The notes below the pieces were generated by a model, which saw nothing but the letters and a program-made list of their open reading frames with translations, was not told the origin of the DNA and made no database searches. This document shows positions 19,342 through 25,770 of a stretch of DNA of 64,000 nucleotides, in pieces (position 1 is the stretch's first letter; each line of letters opens with the position of its first letter). This DNA comes from DASRHY01 sp035650275 (GTDB lineage Bacteria; Actinomycetota; Actinomycetes; Propionibacteriales; Kribbellaceae): NCBI GenBank assembly GCA_035650275.1, contig DASRHY010000223.1, positions 18,087-82,086 on the forward strand, read 5' to 3'. The translations under genes were made by a program, and so were the position numbers.

Positions 19342-19396
19342 CGTTCATCGGGCCCTTGTGACCCGGCGTGTCGTCGTTCATCGGGCTCTTCTGACC
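19342..19396. repeat. Direct repeat, two 22-bp copies at 33-bp spacing
   Basis: Copy 1 at 19342-19363 and copy 2 at 19375-19396 agree at 20 of 22 positions (CGTTCATCGGGC, then C/T CTT G/C TGACC). They lie between the hydratase gene and the next gene, upstream of its ribosome site. The 33-bp step is about three helical turns, which would suit a regulator binding two sites on one face of the DNA. Confidence 0.5.
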
Positions 19397-19447
19397 ATCG
19401 GCCCCGAGGTGGTGCACTGTGGGGGAAGAGCTGGAGGTGAAGGTGCG

Positions 19448-20221
19448 ATGAAGCTGGCGGCGTCGACACTGGGACTACCCGATGCCGGGCTGGACGAGAT
19501 CATCGGGGTGCTGTCCGGCGGCGGCTGCTCCGGGGTCGAGCTGCGCGCGGGGGAGCGAGAGGCTGTGCACCCGGGGCTGACCCGGTCGGAGCGGATGGCG
19601 GTACGACGCCGGCTCGCCGAGGCCCGGCTCAAGCCGCTGGCGGTGTCGTCGTACGTGAATATCTGCGCCCCGGGCAACGATGACGCGATCGTCGACGAGC
19701 TGGTCGCGCACGTCGACCTCGCGGCCGACCTCGGCGCCGGCGGGGTCCGGATCTTCCCGGGCGGATCCGGCGAGCCGGACGACGACGACCGTGGCACCCG
19801 GAGGCTGCGGGCCGCCGCCGGACCCGCTGAGCGGCGCGGCGTCCGGCTGTTCCTGGAGACGCACGACTCGCACCCGCGCGGGACCGACGTCGCCCGGCTG
19901 CTGGAGCGGACCGGCCGAGACGACGTCGGCGTGATCTGGGACTTCGTGCACCCGTGGCGCACCGGCGAGGAGCCGGCGGCGACGTACGACGCGGTGGCAC
20001 CGTGGCTCGCGTACGTCCAGCTCAAGGACGCGGTGCCGCCGCTCGAACGCCCGGTACCGGCGCTGATCGGGGCCGGCGAGGTGCCGCTGGACGAGATCCG
20101 CGCCGTCCTGGACAAGCACGGTTACGACGGCTGGTGGTCGCTGGAGTGGGAGAAGGCCTGGTATCCGGAGATCCCGCCACTACCCGAGGCGCTGGCCTCA
20201 GCTCGCACCTGGCTCGGTTGA
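19448..20221 (+). CDS. Sugar phosphate isomerase/epimerase family (xylose-isomerase-like TIM barrel)
   Basis: 257 aa TIM-barrel protein of the AP endonuclease 2/xylose isomerase-like superfamily. Metal-site segments are visible: LETHDSHP, VIWDFVHPW (Asp/His), YVQLKD and LEWEK (last Glu). This residue order is typical of inosose dehydratase/hydroxypyruvate-isomerase relatives; exact substrate unknown. ATG with GGAGG and GAAGG upstream. The stop is followed at once by a long palindromic hairpin (20222-20277), which probably ends the transcript. Confidence 0.85.
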   Translation: MKLAASTLGLPDAGLDEIIGVLSGGGCSGVELRAGEREAVHPGLTRSERMAVRRRLAEARLKPLAVSSYVNICAPGNDDAIVDELVAHVDLAADLGAGGVRIFPGGSGEPDDDDRGTRRLRAAAGPAERRGVRLFLETHDSHPRGTDVARLLERTGRDDVGVIWDFVHPWRTGEEPAATYDAVAPWLAYVQLKDAVPPLERPVPALIGAGEVPLDEIRAVLDKHGYDGWWSLEWEKAWYPEIPPLPEALASARTWLG

Positions 20222-20277
20222 GTGTGTTCACGAATCGCCAAGGAAAGGGCCAATTTCCTGGCGATTCGTGAACACAC
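20222..20277. repeat. CGAATCGCC palindrome, copy 1 (hairpin with loop)
   Basis: Arms 20222-20246 and 20254-20277 pair over 24 bases with one bulged A; the loop is GGGCCAA. It begins one base after the stop codon of the TIM-barrel gene, so it probably acts as its terminator. Same subtype (GGAAA next to the loop) as the copy at 46901. Confidence 0.85.
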
Positions 20278-20392
20278 ACGGTCTCAGCGGCGCGGGCGGC
20301 CGTCTTCGTCCACATCGACCCACACCGCCACAGCCGCGGTGTCCTCGCCGGCCACGGTCTGCAACCGACTCGGGTGCCGCTGACCTGCGACG

Positions 20393-20977
20393 ATGGCGGC
20401 TGTGAACCCGGAAGAGAGAACCGACCGGCTCTGGCTGGTCCGGCACGGCGAGACCGAGTGGAGCCGTGACGGACGGCACACCAGCACCACCGACCTCGAG
20501 CTGACATCGGAGGGTGAGCGGGTCGCGCGCGAGCTTGCCCCGCGGCTCGCAGTCGAGGACTTCGACCTGGTGCTCACCAGCCCCCGGATCCGCGCCCGAC
20601 GGACCGCGGAGCTGGCTGGCTTCCCCGATGCCGAGATCGCCCCGGACCTGGTCGAGTGGGACTACGGCGAGTACGAGGGCATGACCACGCCGCAGATTCG
20701 CGAGACCGTGCCCGGCTGGACCGTGTGGTCCCAACCGGTGCCGGGCGGCGAGACGCCCGCGCAGGTCGCGACGCGGCTGGACAAGGTGGTACGACGCGTG
20801 GCCGACGTGGCGGGCGACGTCCTGGTGTTCGGCCACGGCCACGCGCTGCGCGGACTGGCCGCGCGCTGGCTCGAGCTCGAGGTCACCGAGGGCCGCCACT
20901 TCGTCCTCGGTACGGCGACCATCTCCGTCCTCGGCTGGGAACGCGGCTCACCCGCCGTCGTCCGCTGGAACGCCTAG
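20393..20977 (+). CDS. Histidine phosphatase family protein (phosphoglycerate-mutase-like)
   Basis: 194 aa. The RHG motif LVRHGETEWSRDG (about residue 16) supplies the phospho-accepting His; a second conserved His is in VFGHGHALRG (about 143). The short length is typical of the broad-specificity acid phosphatase group rather than true phosphoglycerate mutase. ATG 20393 is used; GTG nine bases on is an alternative. The gene ends one base before a 52-bp palindrome and faces the convergent NUDIX gene. Substrate unknown. Confidence 0.88.
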   Translation: MAAVNPEERTDRLWLVRHGETEWSRDGRHTSTTDLELTSEGERVARELAPRLAVEDFDLVLTSPRIRARRTAELAGFPDAEIAPDLVEWDYGEYEGMTTPQIRETVPGWTVWSQPVPGGETPAQVATRLDKVVRRVADVAGDVLVFGHGHALRGLAARWLELEVTEGRHFVLGTATISVLGWERGSPAVVRWNA

Positions 20978-20978
20978 C

Positions 20979-21030
20979 GTGTGCGCGAATCGCCATGAGA
21001 GAGCGCTCTCCCATGGCGATTCGCGCACAC
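20979..21030. repeat. CGAATCGCC palindrome, copy 2 (near-perfect 52-bp palindrome)
   Basis: Arms 20979-21004 and 21005-21030 match at 25 of 26 positions and meet without a loop at GAGC/GCTC. It lies between convergent genes (phosphatase and NUDIX) one base from the first stop, as a bidirectional terminator would. Confidence 0.88.
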
Positions 21031-21042
21031 TCTACCTCGGGG

Positions 21043-21447
21043 TCAGCCGGGCAGGGCGTTCCACTGCGCGAGGGTGTCGAGCAGCAGCCTGACGGTGGGC
21101 AGGTCGTCCAGCTCGGCGCGGTCGACGAACCGGGCATCCGCGGCGTCGTCACCCGCCGCGAGTGTGCCGCCCACGGTTACGGCGCGGTAGTCGCGGATCA
21201 CGTACACCCGCCCGTCCGGGGCATCCCGCTCGACCTCGCCGACGAGCTCGCCGACGGTGACGTCGAGGCCGGTCTCCTCGGCGACCTCGCGCACCACCGC
21301 GGCGCTGTCGTCCTCGCCGGGCTCGACCCGGCCGCCCGGCAGCGACCACATCCCGGTACCGGGCTCGTGCGCGCGTTGTACGACGAGCAGCCGCTGGCGG
21401 TCGTCGTACACCAGCGCCCCGACACAGTCCACACGTTCGCGGTCCAT
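21043..21447 (-). CDS. NUDIX hydrolase
   Basis: 134 aa. The Nudix box is complete and canonical: GRVEPGEDDSAAVVREVAEETGLD-type spacing with the catalytic REVAEE stretch at about residues 53-58. The opening RVDCVGALVYDDRQRLLVVQRAHEPGTG matches NUDIX proteins that clean nucleotide or nucleotide-sugar substrates. Start ATG 21447; the longer frame runs antisense into the PHP gene. Its 3' end meets the palindrome shared with the phosphatase gene. Confidence 0.9.
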   Translation of the reverse strand: MDRERVDCVGALVYDDRQRLLVVQRAHEPGTGMWSLPGGRVEPGEDDSAAVVREVAEETGLDVTVGELVGEVERDAPDGRVYVIRDYRAVTVGGTLAAGDDAADARFVDRAELDDLPTVRLLLDTLAQWNALPG

Positions 21448-21485
21448 GTCCCAGAAGGGTAGGTGCTCGCCGATACGATCGGCCC

Positions 21486-22367
21486 GTGCGCATCGATCTG
21501 CACACCCACTCGAACCGCTCGGACGGCACCGACCCGGTACCCGAGCTGGTCGCGCATGCCCGCGCCTCCGGTCTGGACGTGCTCGGGCTGACCGACCACG
21601 ACACCGCCGACGGCTGGGTCGAGGGGCGGGAGGCGGCCGAGGCCGAGGGGATCGGGTTCGTGCCGGGGATCGAGGTGTCCTGCAGGGTCGGGACGACCAG
21701 CGTGCACCTGCTCGCGTACCTGGCCGACCCGGCCTACCCGCCACTGGCGGGCGAGCTGGCCCGGGTCCGCGAGGGCCGGTCCGGCCGGGTGCCGGCGATG
21801 ATCGCCCGGCTGAACGCACTGGGCGTCGCCATCACCGTCGAGGACGTGCTCGCCGAGGCCATCGGCACGCCGTCTGTCGGGCGGCCGCACGTCGCGGACG
21901 CGCTGGTCGTGGCGGGTGCGGTCGCGGACCGCAAGGAAGCGTTCGACCGGTACCTCGCGGAGGGCCGCCCCGCCCACGTACAGCGGTACGCGATCGAGCC
22001 GGGCCGGGCGATCGAGCTGGTCCGCGCCGCCGGTGGCATACCGGTGGTCGCGCACCCGTGGGGCCGCGGCAGCCGGCAGGTGCTGACCGCGGACATGATC
22101 GCCAGGCTGGTCGCCGACCACGGCCTGGCCGGTCTCGAGGTCGACCACCAGGACCACGACGCAGCCGACCGCGCGGCGCTGCGTGAGATCGCGACCGGCC
22201 TCGGGCTGATCGTCACCGGGTCGAGCGACCACCACGGGCTCGGCAAGACCGACCACGACCTGGGCGTCAACACCACGGCGCCCGACCAGTTCGAGGCGCT
22301 GCTGGCACGAGCGAAGGCGAGCGCCGCGGCGAGTTCGGCATCGCCGCCGGAGGCGTTCCTGCCGTGA
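21486..22367 (+). CDS. PHP-domain metal-dependent phosphoesterase (TrpH/RNase AM-like)
   Basis: 293 aa. The four PHP motifs are visible: DLHTHSNRSDGT (HxH), LTDHDT, a central Glu/His region, VVAHPWG, and the terminal SSDHHG. Members of this branch (E. coli YciV/TrpH) act as 3',5'-nucleoside bisphosphate phosphatases or 5'-3' exonucleases on RNA. GTG start. The stop overlaps the GTG of the MarC gene by four bases (GTGA), so the two are coupled. Divergent from the NUDIX gene with 38 bases between starts. Confidence 0.9.
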   Translation: MRIDLHTHSNRSDGTDPVPELVAHARASGLDVLGLTDHDTADGWVEGREAAEAEGIGFVPGIEVSCRVGTTSVHLLAYLADPAYPPLAGELARVREGRSGRVPAMIARLNALGVAITVEDVLAEAIGTPSVGRPHVADALVVAGAVADRKEAFDRYLAEGRPAHVQRYAIEPGRAIELVRAAGGIPVVAHPWGRGSRQVLTADMIARLVADHGLAGLEVDHQDHDAADRAALREIATGLGLIVTGSSDHHGLGKTDHDLGVNTTAPDQFEALLARAKASAAASSASPPEAFLP

Positions 22368-22978
22368 GCTCGATCGTCGACCTCGCCCTGCTCGCCGAGG
22401 TCTTCATCACCCTGTTCGTGATCATGGACCCGCCCGGCACCGTGCCGGTGTTCATCTCGCTGACCGCCGGCCAGTCCCGTGCGGTGCGCAAGCGCGCGGC
22501 CTGGCAGGCGGTGCTGGTGGCGTTCGGCGTGATCGTTGTGTTCGCCATATTCGGCCAGCAGATCCTGCACAACCTGGGCATCACACTGCCCGCGCTGCAG
22601 GCCGCCGGCGGTCTGCTGCTGCTCCTGATCGCACTGCAGCTGCTCACCGACACCGCCGACGACCCGGTGCAGACCAAGAACGTCAACATCGCCTTCGTCC
22701 CGCTCGGCACCCCGCTGCTCGCCGGCCCCGGCGCGATCGTCGCCACGATGGTGTTCGTGCAGCGGATCGACAACGTCTCCGACCTGGTCGCGATCTGCGT
22801 CGGCATCGTGCTGATCCACGTGGTGATGTGGCTGACGCTGCGGTTCTCCGGCGTGATCATGCGGGTGCTCGGCGAGAACGGCGTGCTGCTCGTCACCCGG
22901 ATCGCCGGCCTGTTGCTCAGCGCGATCGCCGTCCAGCTGATCGCCGACGCGGTCCGCGCCTTCATCGAGGAAGGCTGA
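22364..22978 (+). CDS. MarC family integral membrane protein
   Basis: 204 aa with six hydrophobic segments and the MarC/UPF0056 hallmarks FVIMDPPGTVPVFISLT near the N-terminus and FVPLGTPLLAGPGAI in the middle. MarC was named from multiple antibiotic resistance but has no confirmed transport activity. Starts with GTG overlapping the PHP stop. The next gene starts two bases after its stop, so a three-gene operon (PHP, MarC, RecB-like) is likely. Confidence 0.92.
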   Translation: MSSIVDLALLAEVFITLFVIMDPPGTVPVFISLTAGQSRAVRKRAAWQAVLVAFGVIVVFAIFGQQILHNLGITLPALQAAGGLLLLLIALQLLTDTADDPVQTKNVNIAFVPLGTPLLAGPGAIVATMVFVQRIDNVSDLVAICVGIVLIHVVMWLTLRFSGVIMRVLGENGVLLVTRIAGLLLSAIAVQLIADAVRAFIEEG

Positions 22979-22979
22979 C

Positions 22980-23888
22980 ATGGCCTATAAGGATGCCGAG
23001 GGAAACGACATGCTGCCGGGAATGCCGGCCCGGCTGTTCGTCGCGACGCCGACCAAGCTGCTGACGTTCGCGGACTGCAAGCGCAAGTATCGCTATACCT
23101 ACCTGGAGAAGCCGCAGCCGTCGAAGGGCCCGCCGTGGGCGCACAACACGGTCGGTGCCGCGGTGCACGAGACGCTCGCCGACTTCTGGCGCTGGCCGGT
23201 GTCGCGTCGTACGCCGGTCGCGGCCATGACCGAGCTCCGCAACCGCTGGCGGCACGAGGGTTTCCGGGATGCCGAGCAGTCCGCGCGCTGGCGCGAACGC
23301 TCGGCCGAGATGGTCGCGTCGTACCTGACCGATGTCGACCCGAACGACGAGCCGCGCGGCGTGGAGCGGACCGTGTCCTTCACCACCGCCCGGGCCTCGC
23401 TGCGCGGCCGGGTGGACCGGATCGATGAGCGGCCGGCGCGGGCGGGTGCGGGTACGGAGCTCGCGATCGTCGACTACAAGACCGGCCGGCGCCCGCTGTC
23501 GTCCACGGACGCACGGTCGTCGCTGGCGATGGCGCTGTACGTGCTCGGCGCCCGGCGGGTGCTGCGCCGGCCGTGCACCAGGGTCGAGCTGCACCACCTG
23601 CCGACGAACACGGTCGCTGCCGCGGACCACGACGACGCGTCGCTGCAGCGGCACCAGCGCCGGGCAGAGGCGATCGTCGACGACGCGGCAGCCGCCGAGA
23701 AGCGCTGGTACCACGGGCTGAGCCCCGCCGAGGCGGACGAGGTGTTCCCGCCGGAGCCGTCGCCGCTATGCGGCTGGTGCGACTTCGCCCGGCTCTGCCC
23801 GCAGGGCCGCCGGGTCGCGCCACCCCGTGCCGCCTGGGCCGGCCTCGACGAGGAGACCGTCGCCGAGTCCTCCGAGGATCAGGTGTGA
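22980..23888 (+). CDS. RecB-like PD-(D/E)XK nuclease with Cys cluster
   Basis: 302 aa. The PD-(D/E)XK core is in GRVDRID and LAIVDYKTGR (Asp-x-Lys). One cysteine near the N-terminus (FADCKRKYRYTYL) and three near the C-terminus (PLCGWCDFARLCPQG) match the split four-Cys iron-sulfur cluster of AddB/Cas4-type nucleases. No helicase or Cas genes are nearby, so a free-standing RecB-family exonuclease in DNA repair is the reasonable reading. ATG start two bases after the MarC stop. The stop is four bases from the convergent BTAD regulator gene. Confidence 0.88.
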   Translation: MAYKDAEGNDMLPGMPARLFVATPTKLLTFADCKRKYRYTYLEKPQPSKGPPWAHNTVGAAVHETLADFWRWPVSRRTPVAAMTELRNRWRHEGFRDAEQSARWRERSAEMVASYLTDVDPNDEPRGVERTVSFTTARASLRGRVDRIDERPARAGAGTELAIVDYKTGRRPLSSTDARSSLAMALYVLGARRVLRRPCTRVELHHLPTNTVAAADHDDASLQRHQRRAEAIVDDAAAAEKRWYHGLSPAEADEVFPPEPSPLCGWCDFARLCPQGRRVAPPRAAWAGLDEETVAESSEDQV

Positions 23889-23892
23889 GCGG

Positions 23893-24669
23893 TCAGCGAA
23901 CTTCCACGACCCGGCGTGTCGGCGTTCGCCTGAGATAGGGCCTCATCAGGTCGGTGAAACGCTCGCTGGGTCGCAGACCGAGCTCACGATCCAGCAGCAG
24001 CTGGAACCGTTCGTAGTGCCGAACGGCCTCGAAGATATTGCCGTTGTCGAGGTGGATGCGGGCGATGGTGCGATGGGAGCTCTCGCGCAGCGGCTCGATG
24101 CGAGACGCGGCAAGCGCCGCCAGCAGGGCCTCATGGTGGCGCTGCTGTGCGTGGAGTTTCGTGGCGAGGGCGTCGAGCGCGCCGAGCCGCAGATGCCACA
24201 GCCGTTCGCGGGCCGCGAGCACCCAGTCGTCGTACCAGCCGGGCAGCAGCTCCGCGCTGTCGAGAACGATGGTCGCAGCCTCCTCGTCGAGATCGCCGGT
24301 GCATCTGATCAGCGACTGCGCGGCGGCTGCGAACCCGTCCACATCGACCAGGACGTTGCGGGTGAGCGCGAGCGACAGGTCGCTGATCTCGAGCAAGGGC
24401 GGCAGGTCGGGATAGCGGTGCCGCAGCCTCCAGAGCAGCGCGCGGAGCCGGCTGGTCGCCACCTGGTCGGTGTGTTGGGGCCACAGCGTCCCGGCCACCT
24501 GGGCCCGGGCAGATCTTCCGTGCAGAGCGAGGAAGGCGATCAGGTGCTGCGGGTCCGGCGCCAATGTGATCGGCAGGGGATCAGAGTCGGTGGAGTCACC
24601 CCACCCGGCGACCAGGTTCCAGTCGCCGAGAATGTGGAGTTGGGCATAGCAACGCGACGGTGTCCGCAC
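23893..24669 (-). CDS. BTAD-domain (SARP-like) transcriptional regulator
   Basis: 258 aa. N-terminal winged-helix part (about 8-95: AQLHILGDWNL, HLIAFLALHGRSARAQVAGTLWP, ATSRLRALLWRLRHRYP) followed by a bacterial transcriptional activator domain (about 100-250: VDVDGFAAAAQSLI, LLPGWYDDWVLAARERLWHLRL, HRTIARIHLDNGN, RHYERFQLLLDRELGLRPS). Start GTG 24669 follows a perfect AGGGGAGGGGAGG stretch; a frame to 24801 exists but lacks such a site. The DNA-recognition type that binds 11-bp direct repeats fits the 11-bp blocks at 25134-25177, so it probably activates the peptide operon. Confidence 0.88.
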   Translation of the reverse strand: MRTPSRCYAQLHILGDWNLVAGWGDSTDSDPLPITLAPDPQHLIAFLALHGRSARAQVAGTLWPQHTDQVATSRLRALLWRLRHRYPDLPPLLEISDLSLALTRNVLVDVDGFAAAAQSLIRCTGDLDEEAATIVLDSAELLPGWYDDWVLAARERLWHLRLGALDALATKLHAQQRHHEALLAALAASRIEPLRESSHRTIARIHLDNGNIFEAVRHYERFQLLLDRELGLRPSERFTDLMRPYLRRTPTRRVVEVR

Positions 24670-24794
24670 CGATCGGGCCTCCCCTCCCCTTGAGGCGACC
24701 GCCGTCAGCGGGTGGATATTCTCGTCAGCTCCGAGGAACTCGTTGATGACAGAATTCCCACCCCTTAATCGCACTGTGCGCATGACACGACTTG

Positions 24795-24806
24795 TTGTCA
24801 AGACAA
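24795..24806. promoter_or_regulatory. Inverted repeat TTGTC-AA-GACAA containing a leftward TTGACA
   Basis: Five-base arms (24795-24799 and 24802-24806) surround AA. On the minus strand the site includes TTGACA (24796-24801), a good -35 for the BTAD gene, whose start is about 127 bases away; no equally good -10 follows. It overlaps the stop codon of the small gene at 24798. Confidence 0.4.
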
Positions 24807-25049
24807 TCCACCCGGTAAAGAGCTGGCGATGAATCTCTCGAGCCAGTGCCTGACCTCGCCGTACACTTCCTCCGGCGTGCTGACCGTGGTGGTGAGCACG
24901 TCGTCGGTATCCAGGTCGGGACGCTCGGTGATCCGTGCCTTGATGGCGTGGCCGCCTGCCGCGTCACGCCAGACCCTGATGACCAGCGCTGCCGCAGGTC
25001 CTGTCCCCGTCTCGTCGTGCACTACTAACTCACACTCCCGCGCGTTCAA
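24798..25049 (-). CDS. Small conserved-looking hypothetical protein
   Basis: 83 aa from a TTG at 25049, which has GGAGG four bases upstream; a GTG at 25022 gives 74 aa and avoids a run of rare codons (TGT, TTA, GTA) just after the TTG start. The body ALVIRVWRDAAGGHAIKAR, VSTPEEVYGEVRHWLERFI looks like a compact beta/alpha fold ending in an amphipathic helix. I do not recognise a named family. It is divergent from the peptide operon and co-directional with the BTAD regulator, 128 bases before it, so it is probably part of the same system. Confidence 0.6.
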   Translation of the reverse strand: MNARECELVVHDETGTGPAAALVIRVWRDAAGGHAIKARITERPDLDTDDVLTTTVSTPEEVYGEVRHWLERFIASSLPGGLS

Positions 25050-25133
25050 TCGGCCTCCGTGCTCAAGCTCGGGCGGTCTGTTGCACTTCCAGACTGCCCC
25101 CACTGGGCAAGCGGCCGGAAGTGCCGACCCTGT

Positions 25134-25177
25134 GGTGAGCACGCGCTGATAACCCGCTGATAACGGGGTGAGCACGG
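25134..25177 (+). promoter_or_regulatory. Four 11-bp blocks in register (SARP-type operator candidate)
   Basis: Two GGTGAGCACG blocks (25134-25143 and 25167-25176) flank two tandem GCTGATAAC blocks (25145-25153 and 25156-25164). All four start at steps of exactly 11 bases, giving the order A-B-B-A. SARP/BTAD activators bind direct repeats with 11-bp period just upstream of the -10. A weak -10 (TCTGAA, 25185-25190) lies eight bases after the last block, and the first peptide gene starts at 25230. Confidence 0.7.
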
Positions 25178-25229
25178 CACGCGGTCTGAACTGTCGTCAA
25201 CGGGCGGATTCTCGAGGGGAGGTGACCCA

Positions 25230-25421
25230 ATGAACGACAAGCTGACAAGCGTCGAGCTCAGTCTCGAAGAGGTCCAGGTTCTGCCGGAGCGGGAAGCTCT
25301 CGGTTCCTTCAACGTTGCGAATATCTACGCGTCGAACACGGCCGTGGCGCTGAACGCGGCGTCGCACTTCGCCGTAGCCAAGGCATTCGCAGCTCAGTCG
25401 ATCTACGTCAGCCAGAGCTAG
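25230..25421 (+). CDS. Small precursor-like peptide 1
   Basis: 63 aa, preceded by an excellent GGGGAGGTGA site. Residues 1-24 are an acidic leader-like part with LPEREAL (18-24); residues 25-63 are rich in Ala, Asn and aromatic or beta-branched residues (NVANIYASNTAVALNA). It aligns without gaps to peptide 2 from LPxREAL onward (39 positions to the conserved Gln). No cysteine, so not a thioether peptide. The span Asn36 to Gln56 has the same 21-residue spacing as the repeats of the CxxC protein encoded at 28113. I read it as a precursor or structural peptide; no known RiPP class is matched. Confidence 0.8.
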   Translation: MNDKLTSVELSLEEVQVLPEREALGSFNVANIYASNTAVALNAASHFAVAKAFAAQSIYVSQS

Positions 25422-25441
25422 CCGGATTCACTCGACGCCGA

Positions 25442-25475
25442 GTGTGGGCGGGGTCGATCACAGCCCCGTCCACAC
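25442..25475 (+). terminator. Stem-loop between peptide genes 1 and 2
   Basis: Arms 25442-25453 (GTGTGGGCGGGG) and 25464-25475 (CCCCGTCCACAC) pair over 12 bases with one G-U, loop of 10. It follows the first peptide gene by 20 bases and precedes the ribosome site of the second. No U-run follows, so it may be a leaky terminator or an mRNA-stabilising hairpin. Confidence 0.7.
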
Positions 25476-25505
25476 ACTCACGAGGAGACAGGAGGCCGAG
25501 GTTCG

Positions 25506-25703
25506 ATGCCGAATCTCGACAGGATTTCCAAGGCAGAGGTCATGTCCCAGTCGGTCGACCTGCTGCCGTCACGAGAGGCGTTGGCGCTGGTGAACATCAC
25601 CAACATCACCGCCGTCAACATCGCGCTCGCGGTCAACGCGGGCACGATCGGATCGACCGCGGTTGCTGGAGCTTGGCAGAACATCGCGGTCTTCCAGCGC
25701 TAG
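25506..25703 (+). CDS. Small precursor-like peptide 2
   Basis: 65 aa, with GGAGG 14 bases before the ATG. Leader-like part 1-26 ends in LPSREAL (20-26); the rest is NITNITAVNIALAVNA followed by a Gly/Ala/Thr stretch and AWQNIAVFQR. It is a clear paralogue of peptide 1 (same LPxREAL, Asn and Gln positions) and lacks cysteine. Asn38 to Gln58 repeats the 21-residue frame of the CxxC protein, with Thr and Ser where that protein has its cysteines. It is followed by a second strong stem-loop before the large processing gene. Confidence 0.8.
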   Translation: MPNLDRISKAEVMSQSVDLLPSREALALVNITNITAVNIALAVNAGTIGSTAVAGAWQNIAVFQR

Positions 25704-25711
25704 CAGCGCGG

Positions 25712-25746
25712 GCGGACGGGCGCGCGGCAGACCGCGGCCCGTCCGC
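25712..25746 (+). terminator. Stem-loop between peptide gene 2 and the fusion-protein gene
   Basis: Arms 25712-25721 and 25737-25746 (GCGGACGGGC against GCCCGTCCGC) are perfect, and an inner CGCGG/CCGCG pair (23-27 and 32-36 of the same block) extends the stem to 15 bp with one bulged G and the loop CAGA. As a partial terminator it would keep the downstream enzyme level below that of the peptides. Confidence 0.75.
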
Positions 25747-25770
25747 GGGACTGATGGGGGTGGCGGACTG

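Noticed and set aside
20281..20392. Short leftward frame ending at 20284 that recalls the tail of an acyl-CoA thioesterase
   Set aside because: Only about 35 codons, without an ATG, GTG or TTG that leaves a domain; treated as chance or an unprovable remnant.
24669..24801. bldA-type control of the BTAD gene by a TTA codon near its start
   Set aside because: The TTA lies upstream of the preferred GTG at 24669, which has a perfect ribosome site, so it is probably not translated.
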